From: Pseudomonadota bacterium
Lineage (GTDB): Bacteria > Pseudomonadota > Gammaproteobacteria > Burkholderiales > Burkholderiaceae_C
NCBI GenBank assembly: GCA_018241185.1
Contig: JAFEEH010000205.1
Coordinates: forward strand, 1 to 56,714
DNA: 56,714 nt
Direction: 5' to 3'
A model generated the notes under the pieces. That model saw only the letters and a list, made by a program, of their open reading frames with translations. It did not search any database and was not told the DNA's origin. Positions 11,273-20,896 of the stretch are shown here, one piece after another. Position numbers and translations under genes: made by a program. Position 1 is the stretch's first letter, and the number at the start of each line of letters is the position of its first letter.

Positions 11273-12136
11273 TCAGGCGGCGCTGTAGGCCAGGCGCACG
11301 TAGATGGGCGCGAAGGCCTCGGCCTGCGTGATCTCGACCAGGGTCTCCTTGGCGAGCTCGAGCATGGCGATGAAGGTGACCACCATGACCGGTACGCCGC
11401 GCGAGGCGTCGAACAGCTCCTCGAACTCGACGAAGCGCCGGCCCTGGAGCGTGCGCAGCACGATGCTCATGTGCTCGCGCACCGACAGTTCCTCGCGCGA
11501 GATCTTGTGGTGCTGCACGAGCTTGGCCCGCTTGAGGATGTCGGCCCAGGCCTCGCGCAGGTCGACCACGGTGACCTCGGGAAAGCGCGGCTTGAGCGAT
11601 TGCTCGATGTAGACCTGCGCCTTCCAGAAGTCGCGGCCGTAGGTGGGCATGGCCGCGAGCGCGGCGGCCTGCATCTTGGCCTGCTCGTACTCCAGCAGGC
11701 GGCGCACCAGTTCGGCCCGCGGGTCTTCCGCCTCTTCGCCCTCGGCCGTCTTCTTGGGCGGCAACAGCATGCGCGACTTGATCTCGATGAGCATGGCCGC
11801 CATCAGCAGGTACTCGGCTGCCAGCTCGAGGTTGCGCGTGCGGATCTCCTCGACGTAGGCCAGGTACTGGCGCGTCAGGCCGGCCATCGGGATATCGAGG
11901 ATGTTGAAGTTCTGCTTGCGGATCAGGTAGAGCAGCAGGTCCAGCGGCCCCTCGAAGGCCTCGAGGAAGACCTCCAGCGCATCGGGCGGGATGTAGAGGT
12001 CGTTCGGCAGCGAAAACAGCGGCTCGCCGTACAACCGGGCCAGCGCCACCTGGTCGACGACCTCGGGCATCGGCGTCACCACGGTGGCGCCGTCCTCGTC
12101 ATCGTCGTGCGCAGGATGCGCCTCGGGGCCGTTCAT
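11273..12136 (-). CDS. scpA: Segregation and condensation protein A (ScpA family)
   Basis: Kleisin subunit that bridges SMC heads in the chromosome condensin complex. The 287-residue acidic protein has the [24 protein letters not shown]-terminal helix typical of ScpA (read as [15 protein letters not shown] then NFNILDIP), followed by [20 protein letters not shown] and an [11 protein letters not shown] stretch. The C-terminal winged-helix region holds [13 protein letters not shown] and [12 protein letters not shown]. The first ~40 residues are polar and variable. It stands 82 bases downstream of the DUF3460 gene and 16 bases upstream of nadB on the minus strand. A partner scpB is not in the window. 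Confidence 0.93.
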   Translation of the reverse strand: MNGPEAHPAHDDDEDGATVVTPMPEVVDQVALARLYGEPLFSLPNDLYIPPDALEVFLEAFEGPLDLLLYLIRKQNFNILDIPMAGLTRQYLAYVEEIRTRNLELAAEYLLMAAMLIEIKSRMLLPPKKTAEGEEAEDPRAELVRRLLEYEQAKMQAAALAAMPTYGRDFWKAQVYIEQSLKPRFPEVTVVDLREAWADILKRAKLVQHHKISREELSVREHMSIVLRTLQGRRFVEFEELFDASRGVPVMVVTFIAMLELAKETLVEITQAEAFAPIYVRLAYSAA

Positions 12137-12145
12137 GGGCGATAG

Positions 12146-12210
12146 ATGCTATGAAAAAAATAGCGCCCCGCGCAGGCGGGGCGGGCGTTCCAGGCCGATT
12201 TGGCTTGAAA
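12146..12210. repeat. Dispersed intergenic repeat, family A, copy 1
   Basis: A copy of a roughly 60-70-base element made of an ATAGC-type terminus, a GC-rich central hairpin (here GCCCCGC/GCGGGGC) and a segment reading CCGATTTGGCTTGA. Other copies, in either orientation, are at about 20757-20822, 26240-26300, 27110-27171 and 29965-30020. It fills the gap between the DUF3460 gene and scpA and may act as a processing or attenuation hairpin. Confidence 0.75.
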
Positions 12211-12218
12211 AGGCCGGT

Positions 12219-12422
12219 TCAGCCCTTGGTCTGGTAGACGTAGGGCTGCTGCGACACCGTGCCGGCGTCGATCTCGGCCTGCGCGTCGCGGTCGATCGCC
12301 TTGTCCCACAGCAGGGCGCGGCCGGCACGCTGCTCGGCTTCCAGGTCGGGCTTCTGGCGTCGCATCTGCTCGATGAACTGGGTGGCGTCGGAGGTGTAGT
12401 GGGGGCGGGCAAAGATCGACAT
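12219..12422 (-). CDS. DUF3460 family small protein
   Basis: A 67-residue soluble protein of a Burkholderiales family of unknown function. The sequence starts MSIFARPHYTSDATQFIEQM and contains KPDLEAEQRAGRALLWDK, the conserved core of DUF3460 as I recognise it; it ends in a polar YQTKG tail. No signal peptide or membrane segment is seen. It is the first gene of the minus-strand run that continues with scpA, nadB, panD, panB and panC, and diverges from a lipoprotein gene across about 50 bases. No function can be inferred. Confidence 0.88.
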   Translation of the reverse strand: MSIFARPHYTSDATQFIEQMRRQKPDLEAEQRAGRALLWDKAIDRDAQAEIDAGTVSQQPYVYQTKG

Positions 12423-12473
12423 AGACTGGAACCTGAAGTGGCGCGGATTTTAACGACCGGGGAGTGATTGGAA

Positions 12474-12980
12474 ATGAGGGCACGACGCAGCATGGGGCGC
12501 CCGCTGGGCCTGTTGGCGGGCCTGGCGCTGGTCCTTGGACTCGCCGCCTGCGATCCGCAGCGCATCGACAAGCTGGAAGAGGGCGTCTCCACCGAAGCCG
12601 ACGTGCGCGCCCAGTTCGGCGAGCCCGAGAACGTGTGGGACACCCCCGGCGGCCGCGTGCTCGAGTACAACCGCCAGCCCCAGGGCCAGAAGAACTACAT
12701 GATCACCATCGGCGCCGACGGCAAGATGAGCGCCCTGCGTCAGGTGCTCACGCCCGAGAACTTCGCCAGGGTTCGGCCCGGCATGCCGATGGAAGATTTG
12801 CGCAAGCTGCTGGGCAAGCCGGCCAAGGTCACGCCCTATGCGCTCAAGCGCGAGACCGAATGGGAGTGGCGCTGGGTGCAGCCGCCCAACTCGCCCATGG
12901 TTTTCACTGCGGTGCTCGACGACCACCAGTACGTCGTGCGCAGCGGATCCTCACCCGACCGCGGCACCGAAGCCAACTGA
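12474..12980 (+). CDS. Outer-membrane-assembly-type lipoprotein (SmpA/OmlA/BamE-like domain)
   Basis: A predicted lipoprotein of 168 residues. The signal peptide ends in the lipobox LAAC, with Cys26 as the lipidated residue. After that come two tandem copies of the short SmpA/OmlA pattern: VSTEADVRAQFGEPENVW (about residues 36-53), then VRPGMPMEDLRKLLGKPAKV (about 100-119). The fold is that of BamE, but this protein is not clearly the BamE of the outer-membrane assembly machine, as it has a duplicated motif and no bamE context. The ATG at 12474 is preferred over an in-frame TTG six bases upstream because of its GGGGAG ribosome site. It diverges from the DUF3460 gene. Confidence 0.85.
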   Translation: MRARRSMGRPLGLLAGLALVLGLAACDPQRIDKLEEGVSTEADVRAQFGEPENVWDTPGGRVLEYNRQPQGQKNYMITIGADGKMSALRQVLTPENFARVRPGMPMEDLRKLLGKPAKVTPYALKRETEWEWRWVQPPNSPMVFTAVLDDHQYVVRSGSSPDRGTEAN

Positions 12981-13014
12981 TTGCGAAGCGACCGCACACG
13001 GCTGCTTCATTTGC

Positions 13015-13040
13015 GCGGCACGCGGCACGCGGCACGCGGC
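13015..13040. repeat. Short tandem repeat, 7-base unit GCGGCAC, three copies plus a partial
   Basis: Three perfect head-to-tail copies of GCGGCAC followed by GCGGC, in the 180-base gap between the lipoprotein gene and the formate dehydrogenase operon. It lies about 50-75 bases upstream of the predicted promoter. It could be a slippage-prone tract or a set of regulator sites; nothing further can be told. Confidence 0.7.
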
Positions 13041-13091
13041 GCGCGCCGCGTCTCCACGAAAGCCCCACGCCCGCTCTCAGGCATAACCGCC

Positions 13092-13119
13092 TTGCGCTCG
13101 TGCGCTTGCTCCCTAGAAT
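13092..13119 (+). promoter_or_regulatory. Candidate sigma70 promoter for the formate dehydrogenase operon
   Basis: TTGCGC (13092-13097) and TAGAAT (13114-13119) are separated by 16 bases and end 41 bases before the ATG of the catalytic subunit gene. The CCCTAGAAT context also occurs at the end of selB (23872-23880), ahead of selC. This is a pattern match only; no start site is known. Confidence 0.4.
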
Positions 13120-13160
13120 GGCTTTGCTTCAGGAACGAAACAAAGAGTAAGGGCACCACG

Positions 13161-16100
13161 ATGCAACTCTCCCGCCGCCAGTTCATGAAAGTGACTGGCT
13201 CCACCCTGGCGGGCTCGAGTCTGGCACTGATGGGCTTCTCGCCGGCGACCGCGCTGGCCGAGGTGCGTCAGTACAAGCTCGCAGCCACCACGGTCACACG
13301 CCAGACCTGCACCTACTGTTCGGTGGGTTGCGGCATCCTCATGTACTCACTGGGCGACGGCGCGAAGAACGCCAAGTCCGCGGTGATCCACGTCGAGGGC
13401 GATCCCGACCACCCGGTCAATCGCGGCACGCTGTGTCCCAAGGGTGCGAGCCTGCTCGACATCATCAACAGCCCGAACCGGCTGCTGTACCCCGAGTACC
13501 GCGCGCCCGGCTCGAACGAGTGGAAGCGCATGTCCTGGGGCGAGGCCCTGGACCGCATCGCCAAGCTGCTCAAGGCCGACCGCGACGCGAACTTCATCGA
13601 GACCACGGCCGACGGCAAGCGCGTCAACCGCTGGACCTCCACCGGCATGCTGGCCGCCTCGGCCTCCAGCAACGAAGCCGGCTACATCACCCACAAGGTC
13701 GCCCGCAGCTGGGGCCTTCTTCCTTTCGACAATCAAGCGCGTGTCTGACACGGCCCGACGGTGGCAGGTCTTGCCCCGACGTTTGGCCGTGGAGCGATGA
13801 CGAACCATTGGGTCGACATCAAGAACGCGGATGTGATTCTGATCATGGGCGGCAATGCCGCCGAGGCGCACCCCTGCGGATTCAAGTGGGTGACGGAGGC
13901 GAAGGCGCACAACAAGGCGCACTTCATGGTGGTCGACCCCCGCTTCAACCGCTCGGCGTCGGTGGCCGACTTCTATGCGCCGATCCGTTCCGGGAGCGAC
14001 ATCGCCTTCCTCGGCGGGATCATCAATTACCTCATCAGCAACGACAAGATCCATCACGAGTATGTGAAGGCGTACACCGACTTCACCTTCCTCGTGCGTG
14101 AGGACTTCAACTTCGACGAGGGCTACTTCTCCGGCTACAACGAGGAAAAGCGTCTCTACGACAAGACCAGCTGGGACTACCAGATCGGCGACGACGGCTT
14201 CGTCAAGACCGACCCCACACTGCAGGACCCGCGCTGCGTCTTCCAGCTGCTCAAGAAGCACTACGCCATCTACACGCCCGAGAAGGTCGAGAGCGTCTGC
14301 GGCACGCCCAAGGCCAAGTTCCTGCACGTGTGCGAGCAGTTCGCGTCCACGGCCGTCGCCGGCCGCGCCGCGACCATCATGTACGCCCTGGGCTGGACGC
14401 AGCACTCGACCGGAGCGCAGACCCTGCGCTGCGCGGCGATGGTGCAACTGCTGTGCGGCAACATCGGCGTGGCGGGCGGCGGCATGAACGCGCTGCGTGG
14501 CCACTCGAACATCCAGGGCCTGACCGACCTGGGCCTGCTGTCGGCCAGCCTGCCGGGCTACCTCACGCTGCCGCGCGAGGCCGAGCAGGACTACCAGGCC
14601 TACGTGGGCGCCCGCACGCAGAAGCCGCTGCGCAAGGGCCAGATGAGCTACTGGCAGAACTACCCCAAGTTCCACGTCAGTCTCATGAAGGCGTGGTACG
14701 GCCCGGCCGCCACGGCCGAGAACAACTGGGCCTACGACTGGCTGCCCAAGCTCGACAAGGAGTACGACATGCTCCAGATCTTCGAGCTCATGCATGAAGG
14801 CAAGGTCAACGGCTACCTGGCGCAGGGCTTCAACCCGCTCGCCTCGCTGTCGGACAAGAACCGCAACCGCGACGCGCTGGCCAAGCTCAAGTTCCTGGTC
14901 GTCATGGACCCGCTGGCCACCGAAACCTCGGAGTTCTGGAAGAACCACGGCGAATACAACGACGTGGATGCCTCCAAGATCCAGACCGAGGTGTTCCGCC
15001 TGCCGACCACCTGCTTTGCCGAGGAAGAGGGTTCCATCGTCAGCTCCTCGCGCGTGCTGCAGTGGCACTGGAAGGCGGCCGAGCCGCCCGGCGAGGCACG
15101 CACCGACATCGCGATCATGTCGGGCCTGCACCTGCGCATGAAGGAGCTGTACGCCAAACAGGGCGGCAAGTTCGGCGACCCCATCCTCAACCTCTGGTGG
15201 CCGTACAACCATGCGGCCGAGCCGAGCCCGGCCGAAGTCGCGAAGGAGTACAACGGCCGCGCGCTGGTCGACCTGAAGGATCCGGCCGACCCGACCAAGG
15301 TCACGCGCAAGGCGGGCGAGCAACTCGCCGGCTTCGCCGAGTTGAAGGACGACGGCAGCACCGTCGGCGGCTGCTGGATCTTCTCCGGTTGCTGGACGCA
15401 GGCGGGCAACCAGATGGCGCGGCGCGACAACGCCGACCCCACCGGCATCGGCAACACGCTGGGCTGGGCCTGGGCCTGGCCGGCGAACCGCCGCGTGCTC
15501 TACAACCGCGCCTCTTGCGACGAGAGCGGCAAACCCTTCAACCCGCGCCGCAAGCTGGTGAACTGGAACGGCAGTGCCTGGGTGGGGGCCGACGTGCCCG
15601 ACTACGGCGCCACCCTCGCGCCCGACGTCGGCGCCGGCCCGTTCATCATGAACCCCGAGGGTGTTGCGCGCTTCTTCTCCCGCAAGGGGCTGAACGAAGG
15701 GCCATTCCCGACGCACTACGAGCCCTTCGACACGCCCGTGGGCTACAACCCCATGTACCCCAAGAACGCCAAGGCGACCAGCTCGCCTGCGGCGCGCGTG
15801 TTCAAGTCCGTGTGGGACACCTTCGGCAAGGCGGACGAGTTCCCGCACGTGGGCATCACCTACCGCCTGACGGAGCACTTCCACTACTGGACCAAGCACG
15901 CCCTGCTCAATGCGATCACGCAGCCCGAGCAGTTCGTGGAGATCGGCGAGGCGCTGGCGCAGAGCCTGGGCATTGCCAACGGCCAGATGGTGAAGGTCAG
16001 CTCCAAGCGCGGCTTCATCAAGGCTGCGGCGGTGGTCACCAAGCGCATGAAGCCGATGACCATCGAGGGCAAGACGGTGCACCACGTCGGCATTCCCATC

Positions 16101-16226
16101 CACTGGGGCTTCAAGGGCGTGACCAAGCCAGGCTTCCTGGCCAACACGCTGACGCCTTTCGTGGGCGACGCCAACACCAACACGCCCGAGTTCAAGACCT
16201 TCCTGGTCAAGGTGGAAAAGGTCTAG
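13161..16226 (+). CDS. fdnG: Formate dehydrogenase, selenocysteine-containing catalytic (alpha) subunit, FdnG/FdoG type
   Basis: Oxidises formate to CO2 at a periplasmic molybdopterin site and feeds electrons into the quinone pool. The frame is 1,021 residues when the TGA at 13746-13748 is read as selenocysteine; this is residue 196, the same number as in E. coli FdnG, in the context NQARV-U-HGPTV. A twin-arginine signal (SRRQFMK, residues 4-10) predicts Tat export of the folded enzyme. A [4Fe-4S] site is formed by Cys50, Cys53, Cys57 and Cys92, also at E. coli numbering. The frame is continuous on both sides of the TGA, and a SECIS hairpin follows it. The fdnH-like and fdnI-like genes follow. 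An annotation stopping at TGA would wrongly give two ORFs (13161-13748 and 13761-16226). Confidence 0.96.
13746..13790 (+). promoter_or_regulatory. Bacterial SECIS element and selenocysteine UGA codon
   Basis: The UGA (13746-13748) is followed by a hairpin in the coding region. Bases 13750-13755 (ACGGCC) pair with 13785-13790 (GGCCGT), 13758-13760 pair with 13780-13782, and 13763-13766 (GGCA) pair with 13772-13775 (TGCC). The apical loop is GGTCT (13767-13771). Both the GGUCU loop and its distance of 18 bases from the UGA match the E. coli fdhF/fdnG elements bound by SelB. The cognate selA, selB, selC and selD genes are all in this window. Confidence 0.93.
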
Positions 16227-16230
16227 CGCC

Positions 16231-17196
16231 ATGTCCATGCAATCCCTCGACATCAAGCGCCGCTCCGCCACCACCACGCCCGCGCCCAGCCAGCGCGAGG
16301 CCTACGCGGGCGAGGTCGCCAAGCTCATCGACGTGTCCAAGTGCATCGGCTGCAAGGCCTGCCAGACCGCGTGCATGGAGTGGAACGACCTGCGCGACGA
16401 AGTGGGCGTCACCACCGGCGTCTACGACAACCCGACCGACCTCACCGAGAACTCCTGGACCGTCATGCGGTTCACCGAGTACGAGAACGACGAGTCGGGC
16501 AACCTCGAATGGCTGATCCGCAAGGACGGCTGCATGCACTGTGAGGACCCCGGCTGCCTCAAGGCCTGCCCCTCGCCGGGCGCCATCGTCCAGTACGCCA
16601 ACGGCATCGTCGACTTCCACGAAGAGGCGTGCATCGGCTGCGGCTACTGCGTCACCGGTTGCCCGTTCAACGTGCCGCGCATCTCCAAGAAGGACAAGAA
16701 GGCCTACAAGTGCACGCTGTGCTCCGACCGCGTCGCGGTCGGCCAGGAGCCGGCCTGCGTCAAGACCTGTCCCACCGGGGCCATCGTCTTCGGCACCAAG
16801 AAGGCGATGAAGGACCACGCCGACGAGCGCATCGAAGACCTGAAGGAGCGCGGCTACAAGAACGCCGGCCTGTACGACCCGGCCGGCGTCGGCGGCACGC
16901 ACGTCATGTACGTGCTGCACCATGCCGACAAGCCGGGCCTGTACCACGGCCTGCCCGCGGAGCCGACCATCAGTCCGATGGTCAGCCTCTGGAAGGGCGT
17001 CACCAAGCCGCTGGCGCTGGCGGGCATCGCGCTCACCGCGCTGGCCGGCTTCTTCCACTACACGCGCACCGGTCCCAACGAGGTGACGGACGAGGAAGAC
17101 ATCGACGCCGAGGCCCATGCGCTCGCGCGCCGCGACGATGCCGGCGTGGACGCCACGGGCCATCAGAAGGAGGTGCGCCATGAGCAGCAAGGCTGA
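16231..17196 (+). CDS. fdnH: Formate dehydrogenase iron-sulfur (beta) subunit
   Basis: Electron-transfer subunit of the membrane formate dehydrogenase, 321 residues. It carries four ferredoxin-type cysteine clusters: [11 protein letters not shown] (Cys38-Cys48), [24 protein letters not shown] and the CTLCSD/CVKTC pair. Near the C-terminus is one membrane-spanning anchor ([16 protein letters not shown]), as in E. coli FdnH, placing the Fe-S domain on the periplasmic side with the alpha subunit. It has no signal peptide and should be co-exported with the Tat-bearing alpha subunit. It starts 4 bases after that gene and its last 17 bases overlap the start of the gamma subunit gene. Confidence 0.95.
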   Translation: MSMQSLDIKRRSATTTPAPSQREAYAGEVAKLIDVSKCIGCKACQTACMEWNDLRDEVGVTTGVYDNPTDLTENSWTVMRFTEYENDESGNLEWLIRKDGCMHCEDPGCLKACPSPGAIVQYANGIVDFHEEACIGCGYCVTGCPFNVPRISKKDKKAYKCTLCSDRVAVGQEPACVKTCPTGAIVFGTKKAMKDHADERIEDLKERGYKNAGLYDPAGVGGTHVMYVLHHADKPGLYHGLPAEPTISPMVSLWKGVTKPLALAGIALTALAGFFHYTRTGPNEVTDEEDIDAEAHALARRDDAGVDATGHQKEVRHEQQG

Positions 17197-17917
17197 ACGC
17201 CCCACCCGGGACGACTTCGTCGTCGACAACCAGGGCCGCCCGGCCATCGAGCGCTACACGCCCAACGACCGCAGCAACCACTGGCTCACCGCCATCTGCT
17301 TCGTGCTGCTGGCGCTGTCGGGCCTGGCGCTCTTCCACCCGTCGATGTTCTGGCTGACGGCGCTGCTCGGCGGTGGGCCGTGGACGCGCATCCTCCATCC
17401 CTTCATCGGGGTGGTGATGTTCCTGTCCTTCATGGTCCTGGTGATCCGCTTCTGGCACCACAACTTCCTCCATGCCAACGACCGGCAGTGGATGAAGCAG
17501 ATGGGCGACGTGCTCAACAACCGCGAGGAGCGCCTGCCCAAGGTGGGCCGCTACAACGCGGGCCAGAAGGTGCTGTTCTGGGTGCTGCTGGTCAGCATGG
17601 TGTGCCTGCTGCTCACGGGGTTGGTGATGTGGCGCGCGTACTTCAGCCACCTGTTCCCCATCGGCATCGTCCGGCTGGCCTCGCTGCTGCATGCCTTCTT
17701 CGGCTTCGTGATCATCTGTTCCATCATCGTCCACATCTACGCGGCGATCTGGGTCAAGGGCTCGATCAAGGCCATGACGCAGGGCACCGTGAGCTACGCC
17801 TGGGCGCGCAAGCACCATGCGGCGTGGTACGACGAGGTGATCGACCGCGAGCAGGGCCTGGCGCGCCAGGCTGGCGAGCGGCGCGACCGTCGCGGCCCCG
17901 ACGCTCCCGCGGCCTGA
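17180..17917 (+). CDS. fdnI: Formate dehydrogenase cytochrome b556 (gamma) subunit
   Basis: Membrane diheme cytochrome b that passes electrons from the Fe-S subunit to quinone. The 245-residue protein has four hydrophobic spans (about residues 31-50, 70-87, 126-145 and 165-188), with histidines in SNHWLT, LHPFIG and LLHAFFGF that fit heme ligands. I chose the ATG at 17180, which has an excellent AAGGAGG ribosome site, over upstream in-frame starts lying inside fdnH. It closes the fdn operon, since a strong terminator follows 64 bases after its stop. Confidence 0.93.
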   Translation: MSSKAERPTRDDFVVDNQGRPAIERYTPNDRSNHWLTAICFVLLALSGLALFHPSMFWLTALLGGGPWTRILHPFIGVVMFLSFMVLVIRFWHHNFLHANDRQWMKQMGDVLNNREERLPKVGRYNAGQKVLFWVLLVSMVCLLLTGLVMWRAYFSHLFPIGIVRLASLLHAFFGFVIICSIIVHIYAAIWVKGSIKAMTQGTVSYAWARKHHAAWYDEVIDREQGLARQAGERRDRRGPDAPAA

Positions 17918-17981
17918 TGGTCCACCCCATGCCGACGGACGAAGGGCTCGCATAGACTCGTCGCAGCCCCAACGAACCGCG

Positions 17982-18013
17982 AAGCGCCGGGCCTGCCCGG
18001 CGCTTCTTTTTTT
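17982..18013 (+). terminator. Rho-independent terminator of the formate dehydrogenase operon
   Basis: A perfect 11-base stem (AAGCGCCGGGC, 17982-17992, with GCCCGGCGCTT, 17995-18005), a two-base loop, and a run of seven T after one C. It lies just downstream of fdnI, which separates the structural genes from fdhE-selA-selB. Confidence 0.92.
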
Positions 18014-18046
18014 GTGATTCCACAGGTCGGTGCCTTGCCCGCCCAT

Positions 18047-18104
18047 CGTTCGGGCTGGGCCTGTCGAAGCCTCGTGCAGCGCTTCGACAGGCTCAGCGTG
18101 AACG
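18047..18104. repeat. REP-like palindrome (TTCGGGCTGAGC... family), copy 1
   Basis: A near-perfect inverted repeat: GGGCCTGTCGAAGC and GCTTCGACAGGCTC arms around a short GC-rich loop, with outer CGTTCGG/GAACG ends. It lies between the fdn terminator and fdhE. Other copies are at 20897-20980, 31017-31076 and 49519-49578, with a half copy inside selB (23626-23650). Confidence 0.9.
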
Positions 18105-18148
18105 GTCTGGCGCGGCGGCCCCGGCCCCATCACCACAGCGAACCACCC

Positions 18149-19111
18149 GTGCAACGCATCCTCCAACCCGGTGAAATCGAAGCCCTCGACAAGGTGAGCT
18201 TTCCGCGCGTGCGCCTGCCGCAGCCGGCCACACTCTTCCAGGAACGCGCCGCGCGCCTTCGCCAGCTGGCCGAAGGCAACCCGATCGCCGATTACCTGCG
18301 CTTTGCCGCGCGCCTCGTCGACGCGCAGCAGCGCCTGGCCGCGCAGGCCTGCGCACCCGACGCCGTGCCCGCCGACATCGTCGAACGCGCCAACGCCAAC
18401 GGCATGCCGCTGCTGCCCGCATCCGACGCGCTCACGCCGGCCTGGCGCGACGCGCTGCGCGCGCTGGTCGCCGACGCGCGGGCCGACACCGCCACGCCCG
18501 CGCCGCTGCAGCCCGTGCTCGACCGGCTCGCTGCCAGCGACGACGATGCGCTCGACGCGCTGGCCCGCCAGGCGCTGGCCGACAACATCGGCCGCGAAGA
18601 CATCGCCGCCGCACCCTTCGTCATGGCCGCGCTGCAGGTCGCCTTCTCGGCCCGTGCCGCGGTGCTCGACGAGCGCATCGTGCCCTATGCCGAGCCCGCC
18701 ACCATCTGCCCCGTGTGCGGCAGCGCGCCTGTGGCCAGCGTGCTGCGCATCGGCGGCGAGGCGGGCGGCCACCGCTACCTGCACTGCGGCGTGTGCGAAA
18801 CCGAATGGCACATGGTGCGCGTGAAGTGCAGCCACTGCGAGTCGACCAAGGGCGTGCGCTACCAGGGCGTCGAAGGCGAGGGCGCCGACGCCAGGAGCGG
18901 TGCCAAGGCCAAGGACCAGGTCGTGCTGGCCGAGACCTGCAGCGAATGCCACACCTACCGCAAGATCGCGAACCAGGAGAAGGACCCCTACGCCGAACCC
19001 CTGGCCGACGACCTGGCCAGCCTCACGCTCGACCTGCTGATGGGCGAGACCGAGTTCTCGCGCGCGAGCAGCAATCCGCTGCTGGCGATCGAGCGGCCGT
19101 TGGCGGTTTGA
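18149..19111 (+). CDS. fdhE: Formate dehydrogenase accessory protein FdhE
   Basis: Cytoplasmic maturation factor (320 residues) needed to obtain active respiratory formate dehydrogenases; it binds iron through rubredoxin-like CxxC pairs. These are CPVCG, CGVCE, CSHCE and CSEC between about residues 189 and 280. I chose the GTG at 18149 (VQRILQPGEIEALDK), because the frame extended upstream to 18014 runs through the REP palindrome and gives no FdhE-like sequence. It lies after the fdn terminator, so it likely has its own promoter. It is followed by a repeat-filled gap and selA, so it may belong to the selenium transcription unit. Confidence 0.92.
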   Translation: MQRILQPGEIEALDKVSFPRVRLPQPATLFQERAARLRQLAEGNPIADYLRFAARLVDAQQRLAAQACAPDAVPADIVERANANGMPLLPASDALTPAWRDALRALVADARADTATPAPLQPVLDRLAASDDDALDALARQALADNIGREDIAAAPFVMAALQVAFSARAAVLDERIVPYAEPATICPVCGSAPVASVLRIGGEAGGHRYLHCGVCETEWHMVRVKCSHCESTKGVRYQGVEGEGADARSGAKAKDQVVLAETCSECHTYRKIANQEKDPYAEPLADDLASLTLDLLMGETEFSRASSNPLLAIERPLAV

Positions 19112-19122
19112 ATACGGACTGC

Positions 19123-19230
19123 CGGACGCAGAGGACGCAAAGGTTTCGCAGAAGTCGCAAAAGAAGAAATCCTTCGAATGACTTCTGTCTCTTTCGCGTC
19201 CTCTGCGTAACTTCTGCGTCCTCTGCGTCC
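19123..19230. repeat. Long inverted/tandem repeat with GGACGCAGAGGACGCA arms
   Basis: A perfect 16-base inverted repeat: GGACGCAGAGGACGCA at 19123-19138 and its reverse complement at 19215-19230. Inside it are further partial copies (TCGCAGAAGTCGCAAAAGA and TCTTTCGCGTCCTCTGCGT). It almost fills the fdhE-selA gap (19112-19252) and could fold into a long stem. It resembles a mobile intergenic repeat rather than a gene. Confidence 0.85.
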
Positions 19231-19252
19231 AGAAGTCCGATCCCGATCCCGA

Positions 19253-20680
19253 ATGACCGACCCCCTCCGACTCCCCTCCGTCGACCGCGCCCTCGCCACA
19301 CAAGCGATGCAGGCGCTGGCCGCGACCTACGGCCACAGCGCCGTGGCCACCGCCTTGCGCGCCGAGTTCGATGCGTTGCGCCCGCAGGCGCTGGCCGGGC
19401 AGCTCGCGCCCGACGCCATCGCCGACGACGCGCTCGCCACCGCCTGCGAACGGCGCCTCGCCGCACGCTTCGCGCCGCGCCTGAAGGCCGTGTTCAACCT
19501 CACGGGCACGGTGCTGCACACCAACCTGGGCCGCGCGCTACTGCCCGACGAAGCCGTGCAGTCGGTCATGCGCGCGCTCACCGCGCCGGCCAACCTGGAG
19601 TTCGACCTGGCGACCGGCGGCCGCGGCGACCGCGACGACCTGGTCGACGAGGTGCTGTGCGAACTCACCGGCGCCGAAGCGGCCACGGTGGTCAACAACA
19701 ACGCCGCGGCCGTGCTGCTCACGCTGAGCGCGCTGGCCTCGCGCAAGGACGTCATCGTCTCGCGCGGCGAGCTGGTCGAGATCGGCGGCGCCTTCCGCAT
19801 CCCCGACATCATGTCGCGCGCCGGCGCGCGGCTGGTCGAGGTGGGCACCACCAACCGCACCCACGCCAAGGACTACGCCGAGGCCATCACCGAGCGCACG
19901 GCGCTGCTGATGAAGGTGCACACCAGCAACTACGCCGTCACCGGCTTCACCAAGAGCGTGAGCGAAGCGGAAGTGGCCGCCATCGCCCATGCGCGCGGCC
20001 TGCCGCTGGCCGTCGACCTGGGCAGCGGCACGCTGGTCGACATGGCGCAGTGGGGCCTGCCCAAGGAGCCCACCGTGCGCGACACCATCGCCGCCGGGGC
20101 CGACCTCGTCACCTTCAGCGGCGACAAGCTGCTGGGCGGCCCGCAGGCCGGCCTCATCGTCGGCCGCAAGGACCTGATCGCCAAGATCAAGAAGAACCCG
20201 CTCAAGCGCGCGCTGCGCGTGGGCAAGCTCACCCTGGCGGCGCTGGAGCCCGTGCTGCGCCTGTACCTCGCGCCCGAGCATCTGGCCGAGCGGCTGACCA
20301 CGCTGCGCCTGTTCACCCGCACGCGCGCGCAGATGCAGGCCCAGGCCGAGCGCCTGCTGCCCGCCGTGCAGCAGGCCGCGGCGCCCGACTTCGACGTCGC
20401 CGTGGCGCCCATGGCCAGCCAGATCGGCAGCGGCGCGCTGCCCGTCGACACCCTGCCCAGCGCCGGCCTGCGGCTCACGCCGCGCGAAGCCAAGCGCGCC
20501 GGCCGCCAGCTCGCCCGGCTCGAAGCCGCGCTGCGCGGCCTGCCGCGCCCGGTGATCGGCCGCATCGCCGAGCAGTCGCTGTGGCTGGACCTGCGCTGCC
20601 TCGAGGCGGGCGACGAGGCCGCGTTCGGCGATCAGCTGCCGGCGTTGCACGGCTCCTTGGCCGCCGACGGCAAGCGCTGA
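19253..20680 (+). CDS. selA: L-seryl-tRNA(Sec) selenium transferase
   Basis: PLP enzyme that converts seryl-tRNA(Sec) to selenocysteyl-tRNA(Sec) using selenophosphate; a cytoplasmic decamer in E. coli. The 475-residue protein has the N-terminal helical tRNA-binding region, the [18 protein letters not shown] motif, [14 protein letters not shown], and the PLP lysine in [14 protein letters not shown] (Lys292, close to Lys295 of E. coli). The C-terminal [13 protein letters not shown] segment is also typical. It lies between fdhE and selB. Its products act with selB, selC and selD to decode the UGA in fdnG. Confidence 0.97.
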   Translation: MTDPLRLPSVDRALATQAMQALAATYGHSAVATALRAEFDALRPQALAGQLAPDAIADDALATACERRLAARFAPRLKAVFNLTGTVLHTNLGRALLPDEAVQSVMRALTAPANLEFDLATGGRGDRDDLVDEVLCELTGAEAATVVNNNAAAVLLTLSALASRKDVIVSRGELVEIGGAFRIPDIMSRAGARLVEVGTTNRTHAKDYAEAITERTALLMKVHTSNYAVTGFTKSVSEAEVAAIAHARGLPLAVDLGSGTLVDMAQWGLPKEPTVRDTIAAGADLVTFSGDKLLGGPQAGLIVGRKDLIAKIKKNPLKRALRVGKLTLAALEPVLRLYLAPEHLAERLTTLRLFTRTRAQMQAQAERLLPAVQQAAAPDFDVAVAPMASQIGSGALPVDTLPSAGLRLTPREAKRAGRQLARLEAALRGLPRPVIGRIAEQSLWLDLRCLEAGDEAAFGDQLPALHGSLAADGKR

Positions 20681-20756
20681 GGGCGCGGCCTCTGATCGGT
20701 CCTTCGGGGTCGGCGGGCCTCTGCGGCCTCGGCTGTCGAACCCTCGCGCTGCCTTT

Positions 20757-20822
20757 CGATTTCAAGCCAAATCGGCCTGCAACGCCCGTACAGCGGGCGC
20801 GAGCAGCTATTAAATCAATAGC
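20757..20822. repeat. Dispersed intergenic repeat, family A, copy 2
   Basis: The most complete copy: TTCAAGCCAAATCGGCCT, then CGCCCGTACAGCGGGCG (central hairpin), then AGCAGCTATTAAATCAATAGC ending in a small palindrome (read as AGCAGCTATT and AAATCAATAGC). It lies in the 329-base gene-free stretch after selA (20681-21009), which otherwise holds only this copy and a REP palindrome. Confidence 0.85.
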
Positions 20823-20896
20823 GTCCGAGCCGAGCCGCCGAGCCGCCGACACGCGCTTGAAGGCGCCAGCCGCAACTCTGCGCCATCCACTCGAAT

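Noticed and set aside
13761-16226. Independent gene starting at GTG 13761 after the TGA
   Set aside because: The frame continues directly from the upstream ORF through a selenocysteine UGA with a SECIS hairpin, so this is the second part of fdnG.
13347-16277. A 976-codon open frame on the minus strand, antisense to fdnG
   Set aside because: Third-position GC bias leaves long open frames opposite real genes in high-GC DNA. The plus strand encodes a clear formate dehydrogenase across the whole stretch, and the antisense product looks like no known protein.
18014-18148. Longer fdhE start at 18014
   Set aside because: The extra 45 codons run through a REP palindrome and have no similarity to FdhE N-termini.
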